Source: Athalassotoga sp964433875 | Lineage (GTDB): Bacteria; Thermotogota; Thermotogae; Mesoaciditogales; Mesoaciditogaceae | Length of the DNA: 64,000 nucleotides | Direction of reading: 5' to 3' | Assembly: GCA_964433875.1 (NCBI GenBank) | Contig: CAYSSO010000004.1 | Location: forward strand, 26,758 to 90,757 | In this document: piece after piece, positions 1 to 8,382 of the stretch | Layout: every line of letters starts with the position of its first letter | Numbering within the stretch: the stretch's first letter is position 1 | Program-made: the position numbers and the translations under genes | The notes under the pieces: generated by a model | What the model was told of the DNA's origin: nothing | Database searches by the model: none | Seen by the model: the letters and a program-made list of their open reading frames with translations, nothing else

Positions 1-828
1 TTCATTCAATCTTGAAAAGGTAAGCCCAAGTTCTGTCATGTCAGGATCGCATACGTAATTTGAAAAGTCCTTTCCTATGTACCTTAGTATCTTTTTCCCA
101 ACGTGAACAAAAGGCGTTTCAAAGGAAATGGCCGTAAGAGTCGTGTAAAATTTTTCGGATATGACAAATCTCGCATTCTTTACGGCCTCCATAATGTCAT
201 TTATTTTAAAGATCAAAGAAACGTCATCGACTTTGAGTTTTGAGGCAAACTGGACGGCAGTCTTTGAATCCTGAGGATCTTCGACTATAACCCTTGCGTC
301 CATCATCGGAAACCATTTTTCTTCGGTGCATTTGCTTAAAATCCCGTCCTTTGAAGGTGCAATTACAACGAACCTGCCCTTTTCATATTCTGACTTTTCG
401 AGAAGATAGACATTCGCAATGTCTACTCCGACCTTTATTCTTTGCCCATCCCACAAAGAGGCCCATCTTTGTCCAACTCTATCCGTTACGAATCCCTTTA
501 CAAGAGGACTCATTATCTGTGTTGTTAGATGCTTTACCATCCCTTTACTGGATTCTTCAAGATTGAGCCCAAATAAAAAAACCTCTTTGCCAAGTTCAAG
601 TGCGAAATCTATTATCGCAGAACTGTCAATGTATTTGTTTAACTTGCCGCTGACAATTAAACCATCGTAAAATGGCATCATCGTCATGGTATAAATAGAA
701 AATTTAGGGTATATACTTTCAACGTTTTTGGATTTTAACAATTCTCTTACCTTCAAATAAGTCAAACGCTGACCGTAATCTTCATCATTCTGGCCAGCGA
801 TTACCATAACTTTTTTCTTAAAATTCAT
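1..828 (-). CDS. CsaB-like polysaccharide pyruvyl transferase domain protein (3' end outside window)
   Basis: The frame is open from an ATG at 828 to the window edge (276 codons), so the C-terminus is missing. The layout resembles the polysaccharide pyruvyl transferase (CsaB) family: a Rossmann-like N-terminus (KKVMVIAGQND), a middle segment LGKEVFLFGLNLEESS where the family has its G-x-G-x-GP loop, and a late segment ARFVISEKFYTTLTAISF matching the family's 'ISxRxHaxxfA' region. CsaB proteins pyruvylate wall polysaccharides that anchor S-layers. The glycine-rich and His positions are degenerate, so activity is uncertain. The start overlaps the end of prfB by 11 bases and has GGGGG just upstream. 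It is the last visible gene of the metG-gyrA-truA-tlyA-secA-prfB operon. Confidence 0.5.
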   Translation of the reverse strand, partial: MNFKKKVMVIAGQNDEDYGQRLTYLKVRELLKSKNVESIYPKFSIYTMTMMPFYDGLIVSGKLNKYIDSSAIIDFALELGKEVFLFGLNLEESSKGMVKHLTTQIMSPLVKGFVTDRVGQRWASLWDGQRIKVGVDIANVYLLEKSEYEKGRFVVIAPSKDGILSKCTEEKWFPMMDARVIVEDPQDSKTAVQFASKLKVDDVSLIFKINDIMEAVKNARFVISEKFYTTLTAISFETPFVHVGKKILRYIGKDFSNYVCDPDMTELGLTFSRLNE

Positions 829-1930
829 TACCCCCATTTCTTGCGAAAAAGACAAGTTCCGCGTAGATAAAGTCATCTATTTCTCCATCCATAACTGCCT
901 GAATATTTCCTGTTTCGTAATCTGTGCGGTGATCTTTTACCATGGTATAGGGCTGGAAGACATAAGATCTTATCTGGCTTCCCCATCCTATTTCCTTCAA
1001 TGTCCCCTGTATCTTCTGGAGTTCGGCCTGCCTCTTTTCAACCTCTAATTGGTACAGCCTCGCCTTCAAAATTCTCATTGCGGTTTCTTTATTCTGAAAT
1101 TGAGACCTTTCATTTTGACACTCTACGACTATTCCGGTTGGAATGTGCGTTATTCTTACGGCCGAATCTGTTCTGTTGACGTGTTGGCCGCCGGCACCAG
1201 AGGCTCTATAGGTATCTATTCTTAAATCTTCATCCTTTATTTCGACTTCTATGTCTTCCTTTAATTCCGGCAAAACGTTTACTGAAGCGAAAGAAGTGTG
1301 CCTTCTTTTTGCCGCATCAAATGGCGAGATCCTTACAAGCCTGTGAACGCCCCTTTCATATTTCAAAAAGCCATAGGCGTATTCACCTTTTATAAGCAGT
1401 GTTGCGCTATTTATGCCGGCCTCTTCGCCCGGCTGGATATCTATCTCTTCTATTTCAAAGTGCTTTCTTTCTGCCCATCTTGTGTACATTCTCAAAAGCA
1501 TTTGAGCCCAATCGTGAGACTCTGTTCCTCCCGCTCCCGGATGGATCGAAAGGTAACAGTTGAGATCGTCAAACCTGCCATTAAGCATCATGACAAGTTC
1601 GAATCTTTCTACGAGTTCTTTTACCTCTTCGACGACCTCCTCGAGATTTTGGGCAAACTCTTCATCTTCGTCCGCGAGTTCAAGACCAACATCTACCTCT
1701 TCCATCTTTGATTTCATCTTTTGAAATAAGTCGTACTTCTCTTTAAGATCTTTCAACTTTTTGAGGGTCTCCTGGGCTAATTTCGAATCGTTCCAGAAAC
1801 CATCTGCCGTCGTTTTGCTTTCTAAATTCTCTATCTCGCTTTTGACATTTTTTTCATCAAAAACCTTTAAGAGTTCAACAAACCTTTTTTGGATGTCCTC
1901 TATTTTAACTTTTAGATCGTAATTTATCAC
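818..1930 (-). CDS. prfB: Peptide chain release factor 2
   Basis: RF2 releases finished proteins at UGA and UAA codons on the ribosome. The 370-residue product carries the SPF tripeptide of RF2 (RISPFDA), which recognises UGA, and the catalytic GGQ motif (SGAGGQHVNRTDSAV) that enters the peptidyl-transferase centre. An N-terminal coiled-coil region precedes the core. Translation starts at GTG, 12 bases after the secA stop. The N-terminal region that in many bacteria contains the in-frame UGA programmed frameshift is read straight through here (KVFDEKNVKSE), with no stop and no frameshift site. RF2 autoregulation by frameshifting is therefore absent. Confidence 0.96.
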   Translation of the reverse strand: MINYDLKVKIEDIQKRFVELLKVFDEKNVKSEIENLESKTTADGFWNDSKLAQETLKKLKDLKEKYDLFQKMKSKMEEVDVGLELADEDEEFAQNLEEVVEEVKELVERFELVMMLNGRFDDLNCYLSIHPGAGGTESHDWAQMLLRMYTRWAERKHFEIEEIDIQPGEEAGINSATLLIKGEYAYGFLKYERGVHRLVRISPFDAAKRRHTSFASVNVLPELKEDIEVEIKDEDLRIDTYRASGAGGQHVNRTDSAVRITHIPTGIVVECQNERSQFQNKETAMRILKARLYQLEVEKRQAELQKIQGTLKEIGWGSQIRSYVFQPYTMVKDHRTDYETGNIQAVMDGEIDDFIYAELVFFARNGGNEF

Positions 1931-1942
1931 CTAATCACCCTT

Positions 1943-4411
1943 TCATCTTTTGACACGCATTCTTCTCTTTTTTGCCTCTTCGACCTTTTCGTCCTTTTTA
2001 CCGTTAGAGAGTGTGAAGTCGGAATGTTGAGTTTGGAGAACTGAGAATCTTTTTCTTGCACGTTCTTTTTCCCTTTGCTCGTCTACCATGACGATTCTAA
2101 AGACTATCGAGGAGATATCATCGTACATTCCATCTACCATTTCTTCGAACCTTTGGTAACTCTCTTTCTTGAACTCTATGACCGGATCTTTTTGCCCGTA
2201 AGCGCGCAGATTTATCGATTCTTTTAGCATATCAACTTCCTGAAGGTGCAATCTCCATCTCTCGTCTATGACTTTGAGCATAACGTATTTGAGAATTTGC
2301 GGGAATCTCTCTTCTCCGATTTCCGATACCTTCGCATCGTAATTCTTTTGCAAATCTTCCATTATCTGTGATTTTAACTCTTCGATGTCATCCTTTGATT
2401 TGCCATCGAGAGAGAAGAATGGAAAGATCCCGGAGAGTTCGTTGGAAAAACTTTCCCAGTCCCATTCGTCTGGATCTTTGGAGGAGAGATAATTTTGAAT
2501 TCTTCTGTCTATGACGTCTTCAAAGATCTCTGTAAGATGCTCTTTGACGTCTGTACCATCGAGAATCCAGTTTCTGTGAGAATAAACCGCGTTCCTCTGC
2601 CTGTCGAGGACCGAATCGAGTTCGAGCAAATGCTTCCTTATGGAAAAATGCATTCCCTCGACTTTCTTTTGTGCTTGCTCAATTAGCCTTGAAAGCATTG
2701 GATGTTCTATAGGCTGACCGGGTGCGATCTTTAGGGTATTCATCAAAGACTTCATCCTGTCTCCGCCGAAGATCCTCAAAAGGTTATCCTCTGTAGATAT
2801 GTAAAATCTCGATTCTCCCGGATCTCCCTGACGTCCAGAACGACCGCGCAACTGATTATCTATACGGCGCGATTCGTGCCTTTCCGTTCCAAGCACGAAA
2901 AGCCCTCCCAATTCGACGACACCCTCTCCAAGTTTTATATCAACACCACGTCCTGCCATATTGGTAGCAACTGTAACGGCTCCCTTTTGACCGGCCTTTG
3001 CTATTATTTCCGCTTCTTTTTCGTGGTTTTTGGCGTTTAACACCTCGTGCGGTATTCCCTTCCTTTTAAGCATGGCACTGAGTTTTTCGTTCTTTTCTAT
3101 AGAAGTTGTTCCTATAAGGATTGGCTGGCCTTTTTGATACCTTTTTGTAACTTCCTCTATTATGGCGTTGTACTTTTCCTCTTCTGTTCTGTAAATGAGA
3201 TCGTCCATGTCACGCCTTATCATCGGTTTATTTGTTGGTATGACGACAACCTTCATTTTGTAAATCTGATCGAACTCCTCGCGTTCCGTGTAAGCAGTTC
3301 CCGTCATACCGGCTATTTTTTTGTACATTAGAAAATAATTCTGCAAAGTTATCGTCGCATAGGTTATCGATTCTTCCTTTATCTGAACATTTTCCTTTGC
3401 CTCTATCGCCTGATGAAGGCCTTCGCTGTATCTTCTCCCCTCGAGTATTCTACCTGTGAATTCATCGACTATGACAACCTCATTTCCTCGCACTATATAA
3501 TCAACATCTTTTTTGTAAAGGTGAAGTGCTCTTAAGGCATTTAGTATGTGAAAATTATATTCTATATTTGACGGATCGTACAGATTTTGAATTCCAAGTA
3601 AGTTTTCTATTTTCTTTATGCCATCTTCAGTCAAAGAGACAGTTCTTTGTTTTTCATCTATTTTGAAATCCTCGTCTCTTTTTAATTTTCTCGCAAGGGA
3701 GGCAAATTGTTTGTAAAGCCTTGAAGAGTTCTCGGCCGGACCTGAAATTATCAAAGGCGTTCTTGCTTCGTCTATTAAAATGCTATCAACCTCGTCTATG
3801 ATCGCGTAATTATGACCTCTCTGAACCCTTTGTTCTGGCAAGTAAGCAAGATTGTCTCTGAGATAGTCAAATCCCATCTCAGTATTGGTACCGTAGGTTA
3901 TGTCACAATTGTATTGGGCCCGCCTTTGATCCTGATCCATTTCAGATTGCAAGAATCCAACGCTAAGGCCAAGAAGTTCGTAGGCCGGCTTCATCCAGTT
4001 GGCGTCTCTTTTTGCAAGATAATCGTTTACGGTCACAACGTGGACGCCCTTTCCCTCAAGCGCGTTAAGATAGGCTGGCATAACCGCAACAAGGGTTTTA
4101 CCTTCTCCGGTCTTCATCTCGGCCACCATGCCTTCGTGGAGGGCTACCGCTCCAATCAATTGAACATCGAATGGCCTCATCCCCACTGCCCTTCTTGCCG
4201 CCTCTCTGACAAGGGCAAAAGCCTCTGGCAAAAGATCGTCTAAGGTCTCTCCTTTAGAAAGCCTTTCTTTGAATTCTTGTGTCTTGTTCTCAAAATCTGA
4301 ATCTTTGAGTTTTTTGACGTCTTCTTCGAGTTCATTTATATGTTCAACGATCTTTGACGTCCTTTTTAAGAATCTTTTGTTCGGATCAAAAATTTTATCA
4401 ACAATGGACAT
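1943..4411 (-). CDS. secA: Preprotein translocase ATPase SecA
   Basis: SecA is the motor that drives unfolded preproteins through SecYEG. The 822-residue product has the Walker A motif MKTGEGKT near residue 100, DEAD-type Walker B (IIDEVDSILIDEARTPL), the preprotein cross-linking domain, NBD2 with the TNMAGRGVDI and RGRSGRQGDPG helicase motifs, and the helical scaffold. It ends in a basic tail (EEAKKRRMRVKR) and lacks the C-terminal cysteine/zinc motif that binds SecB in proteobacteria. The chosen ATG (MSIVDKIF) has GGAGG nine bases upstream and overlaps the tlyA end by 14 bases. A longer reading from 4444 adds 11 residues without family support. Confidence 0.96.
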   Translation of the reverse strand: MSIVDKIFDPNKRFLKRTSKIVEHINELEEDVKKLKDSDFENKTQEFKERLSKGETLDDLLPEAFALVREAARRAVGMRPFDVQLIGAVALHEGMVAEMKTGEGKTLVAVMPAYLNALEGKGVHVVTVNDYLAKRDANWMKPAYELLGLSVGFLQSEMDQDQRRAQYNCDITYGTNTEMGFDYLRDNLAYLPEQRVQRGHNYAIIDEVDSILIDEARTPLIISGPAENSSRLYKQFASLARKLKRDEDFKIDEKQRTVSLTEDGIKKIENLLGIQNLYDPSNIEYNFHILNALRALHLYKKDVDYIVRGNEVVIVDEFTGRILEGRRYSEGLHQAIEAKENVQIKEESITYATITLQNYFLMYKKIAGMTGTAYTEREEFDQIYKMKVVVIPTNKPMIRRDMDDLIYRTEEEKYNAIIEEVTKRYQKGQPILIGTTSIEKNEKLSAMLKRKGIPHEVLNAKNHEKEAEIIAKAGQKGAVTVATNMAGRGVDIKLGEGVVELGGLFVLGTERHESRRIDNQLRGRSGRQGDPGESRFYISTEDNLLRIFGGDRMKSLMNTLKIAPGQPIEHPMLSRLIEQAQKKVEGMHFSIRKHLLELDSVLDRQRNAVYSHRNWILDGTDVKEHLTEIFEDVIDRRIQNYLSSKDPDEWDWESFSNELSGIFPFFSLDGKSKDDIEELKSQIMEDLQKNYDAKVSEIGEERFPQILKYVMLKVIDERWRLHLQEVDMLKESINLRAYGQKDPVIEFKKESYQRFEEMVDGMYDDISSIVFRIVMVDEQREKERARKRFSVLQTQHSDFTLSNGKKDEKVEEAKKRRMRVKR

Positions 4412-5186
4412 CCTTACTTCCCTCCATTTTCCAAGCAAATTCAACTACCTGTTCGATATCGAAAGGTTTGGTCTTTCCGTTAAATTCAATCAAAAATTCT
4501 ATGTTACCACTTCCTCCTTTAATCGGCGAAAATGTAAATCCGCTGATTTTAAAGTTCAAATTCCTCGCAAAATCGAAAATATCCCTTATCGTCTCGAGAT
4601 GTAAATCTTTTGATTTAACAATTCCATCATTGACCTTTCCAGGTCCAACTTCAAATTGTGGCTTTAAAAGGCAAACGGCTATTCCGTCTTCCTTCAATAT
4701 TTCTTCCTTTATTACAGGTAAAATCTTTTTCAAAGATATGAAAGATAAATCACAGGCTATAAAGTCAGGGGAGGGATCGAAATCCGTTTTTTTTAGAAAG
4801 CGCGCATTCGTTCTTTCCATAAGCACTATTTTAGGGTCTTTAAGTCTAAACTCGCCACTCGCGACATCTATTGCGTAAATTTTTTTTGCGCCACGCTCTA
4901 ACATTACCTGTGTAAACCCTCCCGTCGACGCTCCAATATCGCAACACACCTTTCCATCGAGCGATATTTCAAATTCATCGAGCGCCTTTAAAAGTTTGTA
5001 CGCGCCACGAGAAACGTATACTTTGTCTTCGATGGTTATTATCGCATCTTCATTTACCATCTTTCCGCTCTTGGAAACCGGGATACCGTTTACGTAAACC
5101 TTTCCACGCAATATCTCATCTCTTGCCCTGCTTCTTGTCTTACAAAGGCCGCGCAAAATTAACAATTCATCGATTCTCTTCTTCAT
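4398..5186 (-). CDS. tlyA: TlyA-family rRNA 2'-O-methyltransferase
   Basis: The product joins an N-terminal S4 RNA-binding domain (MKKRIDELLILRGLCKTRSRARDEI..GKVYVNG) to an FtsJ/RrmJ-type SAM methyltransferase domain (VCCDIGASTGGFTQVML, the SAM-binding motif I). This is the architecture of TlyA, which methylates ribose of rRNA cytidines in the subunit interface and is often misannotated as haemolysin. FIACDLSF and CLLKPQFEVG give the D and K of the K-D-K-E methyltransferase tetrad. The start at 5186 matches the family N-terminus; in-frame ATGs at 5192 and 5204 are possible. The gene overlaps truA upstream and secA downstream, within a translation and secretion operon. Confidence 0.9.
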   Translation of the reverse strand: MKKRIDELLILRGLCKTRSRARDEILRGKVYVNGIPVSKSGKMVNEDAIITIEDKVYVSRGAYKLLKALDEFEISLDGKVCCDIGASTGGFTQVMLERGAKKIYAIDVASGEFRLKDPKIVLMERTNARFLKKTDFDPSPDFIACDLSFISLKKILPVIKEEILKEDGIAVCLLKPQFEVGPGKVNDGIVKSKDLHLETIRDIFDFARNLNFKISGFTFSPIKGGSGNIEFLIEFNGKTKPFDIEQVVEFAWKMEGSKDVHC

Positions 5187-5946
5187 AGACATGATTTTTT
5201 TCATTTTGTTCAAAACAGACCTTGTAAAGGTAAAGACCATGCGATGGAGCCGTAGCGGCCGCCTTGCTTCTGTCCCTTAATTCGATCAATTCTTTGACCT
5301 TTTCGGGTGACCAGTCCCCGGTTCCAACCTTTACGAGCGTGCCTACCATATTTCTTACCATTCTTCTTAGAAAAGACTTTCCCTCAAATCTCAAAAGGAT
5401 ATAATCGTGCTTTTTCAAAATTCTGACCCGGTACATCGTCCTGATAGGGCTTCTATCATCATCCTTGTCCATAGATGCAAATGAAGTAAAGTCGTGAACG
5501 CCTTCAAAGTACGCTGCCGCCTTCCGCATCCTTTCAACGTCTAAAGGATAAGGAAACCACCACATCCTGTCTCTTAAAAAAACGCTTCTTTCTTTCGAAT
5601 TGTGTATGAAATAATGGTATATTCTTTTTACAGCGCTATTTCTCGGATTAAAACCGTCGCTCGCAAACCAAACCTCTTTAACCCTCATATCGGAAGGAAG
5701 CAGCGAATTAAAGGCTTCTTTGAAATTCCTCTCATTCATCCTTTTGTTTGTATAGTCAAATGAAAATACCTGATAATTGGCGTGAACTCCGGCATCTGTC
5801 CTTCCGGCAAGATCCGTTCTTAGACGCACCTTCAATATCTTCTCGAGAGCGTTATCGAACTCTCCCTGGACGGTCCTGACATTTGGATGGAATTGCGAAC
5901 CGTGAAAGTTCGTTCCATCGTATTCAACGACACATACAACCTTCAA
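5167..5946 (-). CDS. truA: tRNA pseudouridine(38-40) synthase TruA
   Basis: TruA converts uridines 38-40 of the tRNA anticodon arm to pseudouridine. The 259-residue protein begins MKVVCVVEYDGTNFHGSQ and contains the catalytic aspartate in AGRTDAGVHA, followed by the RRMVRNMVGTL segment typical of the family. Translation starts at TTG, and the TTG overlaps the TGA stop of gyrA as TTGA, which suggests reinitiation by ribosomes finishing gyrA. Confidence 0.96.
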   Translation of the reverse strand: MKVVCVVEYDGTNFHGSQFHPNVRTVQGEFDNALEKILKVRLRTDLAGRTDAGVHANYQVFSFDYTNKRMNERNFKEAFNSLLPSDMRVKEVWFASDGFNPRNSAVKRIYHYFIHNSKERSVFLRDRMWWFPYPLDVERMRKAAAYFEGVHDFTSFASMDKDDDRSPIRTMYRVRILKKHDYILLRFEGKSFLRRMVRNMVGTLVKVGTGDWSPEKVKELIELRDRSKAAATAPSHGLYLYKVCFEQNEKNHVYEEENR

Positions 5947-8375
5947 GAATCTATCCCTCTCAGAGGTGTGAAGGCAACAACCTTGTCTTCTGGATCGAGA
6001 TCAACACATCTAAATCCCTGGGTATTTCTGCTCGTTACGGAAAGGTCAGAGACTTTGAATCTTATCGCCTTTCCGTTGGCAGTTACGGCTATTATCTCAT
6101 CATCTTCTACGACTTTGGCCGTTGATACAACAAGGCCATTTTTCGCCGTCAACCTGAGATTTCTTACGCCGTGCGATCCTCTTTTATGAATAGGATAGTC
6201 CGAAAATGGACTTCTCTTTCCCAGCCCCTTTTCAGTTATGGTCAGCAACTGGACTTTGCCCACCTCATCTTCCCTTAAGACAATCATGGAAACTACCTCG
6301 TCTCCTTCGCGCAACTTTATTCCCCTGATTCCCATGGCCGCTCTTCCCATCTTTCTCACGTCTTCATCTTTGAACGCATTTACAAATCCCTTCATGGTTG
6401 AAAGCGCTATTACGTTCTTTTCATTCGTGTCTGTAATGGCGCTATCGACGACCTCATCTCCGTCTTCAAGTTTTATCGCGAGCACGCCATTTGATTTGAA
6501 TGAAAATTCACTTAGAGAAATTCTCTTTATTTTTCCAGATCTTGTCGCTATCCACATATCCTTTGAAGGATCGAGGGTGTGGCCTATCGAGATTATCGAT
6601 TTGACCTTTTCATTTGGAGAAAGGTTAAAATAGTTCAATATGAGTTTCCCCTTAGACCCTTTTTCGTTTTCTTGAAAATTGTAATTCTTTATGAAGTAGA
6701 ATTTTCCAAGATTTGTTATGAAGCCCGTGTAACTCAATTTAGTCGTTACAAAGGTATGTTCGACGTAATCGTCCTCACGCGTGCGGATCGATATATTTCC
6801 CTTTCCGCCTCTTGACTGCATTTTATAACTTTCGAGTTTTGTGGCCGAGACATAACCGTTATGGGTTATGGTGACGACTATTTCATCGTCGGGGATCAAA
6901 TCTTCTATACTTATATTCTCTGTACTTTGCGAGATCTCGCTTCTTCTTGCATCTCCGTATTTTGACTTTATGTACTCCATATCCTTTTTTATCTCTTCCA
7001 TTATCATCCTGTCAGATCCAAGAAGTGTGTGGAGTCTGCCCATACTCTCTATGAGATTTTTGTATTCTTCGTCGAGTTTGGCATGCTCAAGCGTCGTAAG
7101 CCTTTGAAGTTTCATATCCATTATGGCCTCTGCCTGTTCTCTTGAAACTTCGAGTATCTTCATAAGACTCTCGATTGCACTTTCGAGATCTCGAGAATTT
7201 TTGACTATATCGACGACCGTTCCAATCGCTCTCGATGCCTTTATCAATCCCTCGACTATGTGGGCCCTTTTCGAAAATTTTTCAAATTCGTATTCGCTTC
7301 TTCTCTTTATTACCTCGTATCTGTGATCTATAAAGGCCTTTATTATCTGCTTTAGATTCATCAATTTCGGCTTTCCATGATCTATGACAAGCATCTGAAC
7401 GGCGAAATGTGTCTCGAGAGCGGTGTGCTTCAATAATCTGTTTAGGACTATGTTTGCATCGGCATTTCTCGATATTTCTATGACGATTCTAAGCCCTTCT
7501 TTGTCAGATTCATCTCGTATATCTGAAATTATGCTTTCTTTTGAATTTTTGGCATACTCGGCTATCTGCTCTATTAAAGAGGCCTTTGATACGCCGTAAG
7601 GAATCTCCGTCACGATGATTCTGCTTCTGTTTTTGTGTTCTTCTATGGATGTTCTCGACCTTATAACGATCGAACCACGGCCGGTTTTGTATATATTCCT
7701 TATCGCTTCTGAATCCATTATGATACCGCCAGTCGGAAAGTCGGGCCCTTTCAAAAGAGATGCGACCTCATCCTCTGTCATTTCGGGATTGTCTATGAAT
7801 TTCGAGATAAGATCTGCCACTTCTCCTATATTGTGAGGAGGTATAGAAGTTGCCATTCCAACGGCGATTCCAGATGCTCCATTAAGCAGTAACTGCGGGA
7901 TCTTGGAAGGGAGGACAACAGGTTCTTTAAGAGTTTCATCAAAATTCGGGACCATATCGACGGTATTTTCCTCTATGTCCTCGAGCATCTCTTCGGCAAT
8001 CTTTGAAAGTTTGGCCTCAGTGTATCTCGAAGCCGCCGGCGGATCTCTGTCTATCGATCCGAAATTTCCCTGACCGTGAACGAGAGGATATCTCATTGTG
8101 AAATCCTGTGCCATTCTCACAAGCGCGTCGTATATGGCCATATCACCGTGAGGGTGGTACTTTCCCATAACCTCTCCGACTATCCTCGCGCTTTTTTTGG
8201 TCGGGCCGTTGTTTTTAAGGTTTAATTCGTTCATCGAAAAGAGGATTCTTCGCTGAACGGGTTTTAGGCCATCTCTCACATCTGGAATGGCCCTTCCTAT
8301 TATTACACTCATCGAGTAATTCATATATGACTCGACGAGTTCTTCAGAAATAGACCTTTTTATTTCTTCCATCAT
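5943..8375 (-). CDS. gyrA: DNA gyrase subunit A
   Basis: This is the DNA breakage-reunion subunit of type IIA topoisomerase. The 810-residue protein has the winged-helix and tower region with the active-site tyrosine (Tyr118 in AASRYTEAKL), the quinolone pocket (KYHPHGDMAIYDA) and a C-terminal six-bladed propeller. The propeller starts with QSRGGKG, close to the GyrA-box QRRGGKG that distinguishes gyrase from topoisomerase IV. Methionine 79 occupies the place of E. coli Ser83. GAGGTG sits just before ATG 8375 (a second ATG at 8372 is equally spaced). The gene lies seven bases downstream of metG; gyrB is not in the window. Confidence 0.96.
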   Translation of the reverse strand: MMEEIKRSISEELVESYMNYSMSVIIGRAIPDVRDGLKPVQRRILFSMNELNLKNNGPTKKSARIVGEVMGKYHPHGDMAIYDALVRMAQDFTMRYPLVHGQGNFGSIDRDPPAASRYTEAKLSKIAEEMLEDIEENTVDMVPNFDETLKEPVVLPSKIPQLLLNGASGIAVGMATSIPPHNIGEVADLISKFIDNPEMTEDEVASLLKGPDFPTGGIIMDSEAIRNIYKTGRGSIVIRSRTSIEEHKNRSRIIVTEIPYGVSKASLIEQIAEYAKNSKESIISDIRDESDKEGLRIVIEISRNADANIVLNRLLKHTALETHFAVQMLVIDHGKPKLMNLKQIIKAFIDHRYEVIKRRSEYEFEKFSKRAHIVEGLIKASRAIGTVVDIVKNSRDLESAIESLMKILEVSREQAEAIMDMKLQRLTTLEHAKLDEEYKNLIESMGRLHTLLGSDRMIMEEIKKDMEYIKSKYGDARRSEISQSTENISIEDLIPDDEIVVTITHNGYVSATKLESYKMQSRGGKGNISIRTREDDYVEHTFVTTKLSYTGFITNLGKFYFIKNYNFQENEKGSKGKLILNYFNLSPNEKVKSIISIGHTLDPSKDMWIATRSGKIKRISLSEFSFKSNGVLAIKLEDGDEVVDSAITDTNEKNVIALSTMKGFVNAFKDEDVRKMGRAAMGIRGIKLREGDEVVSMIVLREDEVGKVQLLTITEKGLGKRSPFSDYPIHKRGSHGVRNLRLTAKNGLVVSTAKVVEDDEIIAVTANGKAIRFKVSDLSVTSRNTQGFRCVDLDPEDKVVAFTPLRGIDS

Positions 8376-8382
8376 TTACACC

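Noticed and set aside
1830..1930. Programmed +1 frameshift in prfB
   Set aside because: The frame is continuous through the expected site, with no UGA and no upstream slippery sequence.
4354..4878. 174-codon plus-strand frame opposite tlyA
   Set aside because: Antisense to a well-supported methyltransferase; no ribosome site and a random-looking product.
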